From NCBI GenBank assembly GCA_937124525.1, contig CAKZLA010000113.1:1-6294 (forward strand): 6,294 nucleotides of DNA, read 5' to 3'. Shown here piece by piece: positions 6,193 through 6,294 of this stretch. Numbering within the stretch: position 1 is the first letter of the stretch; each line of letters opens with the position of its first letter. Under the pieces are notes generated by a model, which did no database searches, was not told the origin of the DNA, and worked only from the letters and a program-made list of their open reading frames with translations. A program made the translations under genes and the position numbers. The DNA comes from an uncultured Desulfobacterium sp. GTDB taxonomy: Bacteria > Desulfobacterota > Desulfobacteria > Desulfobacterales > Desulfobacteraceae.

Positions 6193-6294
6193 GTGATGGG
6201 GTCACATCTTGAATTGCAATAATAGGCAATAATAGGGGGCAAATAATAGGGGGCAAATAATAGGGGGCAAATAATAGGGGACAGACCACGGTTT
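6193..6294. mobile_element. Possible REP-like repeat region of a RAYT (Y1) transposase family, cut by the window edge
   Basis: From memory, the end sequence GGGGACAGACCACGGTTT (6277-6294) and the upstream GGGGTCACATCTTGAATT (6198-6215) resemble short sequences that recur beside REP-associated tyrosine transposases in many proteobacterial genomes. In those genomes GGGGACAGACC and GGGGTCAG-type motifs flank the transposase gene or occur alone. No transposase is present here. If the guess is right, either the gene lies just beyond the right edge or this is a solitary non-autonomous copy. The assignment rests on recalled similarity and not on a search. Confidence 0.35.
6216..6280. repeat. 14-bp tandem repeat array, five units with decay on one side
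   Basis: Three identical units of GCAAATAATAGGGG occupy 6239-6252, 6253-6266 and 6267-6280. A 13-base unit lacking one A precedes them (6226-6238), and a 10-base truncated unit comes before that (6216-6225). The array is therefore perfect next to the right-hand end sequence and degenerates toward fecR. This polarity suggests growth by slippage from the edge of the flanking element. Unit number would be expected to vary between strains. It reads as a frame on the minus strand only because it lacks stops. Confidence 0.92.

Larger units (their letters stand above)
5977..6294. other. Gene-free, repeat-rich stretch upstream of fecR
   Basis: No protein gene is supported here on either strand. In particular, no C-terminal part of an ECF sigma factor ends just before fecR, although sigma-fecR-receptor is the usual order. 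The stretch holds phased A/T tracts at 6017-6036, a short stem CAGGC/GCCTG at 6057-6074, and a 9-bp direct repeat AAGGTGCAG at 6151-6159 and 6168-6176. A small hairpin GTGA/TCAC lies at 6193-6205, followed by a 14-bp tandem array at 6216-6280 and a final segment resembling transposase-linked repeats. A promoter for fecR should lie here, but I could not identify -35 and -10 elements with confidence. Confidence 0.6.

Noticed and set aside
5883..6280. A shared origin of the 14-bp offset in fecR and the 14-bp tandem array
   Set aside because: The two 14-bp units have unrelated sequences, so the equal length appears to be coincidence.
6216..6280. The tandem array as a CRISPR
   Set aside because: Units are 14 bp and directly adjacent with no spacers.
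6077..6289. A 70-residue minus-strand frame rich in Pro, Leu and Ile
   Set aside because: Its first third is a translation of the 14-bp tandem array, which lacks stops. It has no ribosome site or recognisable sequence.

Overview
This is a Gram-negative envelope and transport region in which every supported gene lies on the minus strand. The gene set (TonB-dependent transducer receptor, FecR-type anti-sigma factor, DUF4198 protein, NodT-type efflux lipoprotein) and the moderate GC content would fit a sulfate-reducing Desulfobacterota relative. That taxonomic guess rests on memory of such gene sets and is weak.

In transcription order, from right to left, the layout is as follows. (1) Positions 5977-6294 hold no gene. 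This stretch carries a decaying 14-bp tandem array, an end sequence resembling those near REP-associated (Y1) transposases, and a helically phased A/T tract. No ECF sigma factor gene is visible where one is usually found. (2) 4883-5962 is a fecR-like anti-sigma/regulator gene. It starts at TTG behind a perfect AGGAGG and carries two separate lesions: a 14-bp insertion near the 5' end, marked by a 9-bp direct repeat, and a single extra C in a C4 run in the periplasmic half. Correcting both restores an ordinary FecR of about 354 residues. (3) 2473-4812 is an intact 779-residue TonB-dependent receptor with an N-terminal STN signalling domain, so it is built as a partner for FecR. (4) 1563-2429, only 43 bp further on, is a DUF4198 periplasmic protein whose predicted mature N-terminus is histidine. 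(5) 1031-1562 is mostly non-coding. It contains a perfect 16-bp inverted repeat and a possible 54-codon gene. (6) 1-1030 is the first 343 codons of a NodT/OprM-type outer-membrane efflux lipoprotein that runs off the left edge.

Genes 2-4 look like one surface-signalling and uptake operon. The receptor would import a siderophore, metal chelate or similar ligand with TonB energy, and its STN domain would signal through FecR to an ECF sigma factor. The DUF4198 protein would act in the periplasm, possibly on the same metal. As written, fecR is broken, so the receptor looks like an orphan transducer unless ribosomal frameshifting or reinitiation rescues some product. The efflux gene is probably a separate unit that continues leftward.

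I found no CRISPR array, tRNA, rRNA or convincing new defence system. The points most worth a second look are the two fecR lesions, the repeat-rich right end, the inverted repeat at 1390-1478 and the exposed N-terminal histidine of the DUF4198 protein.
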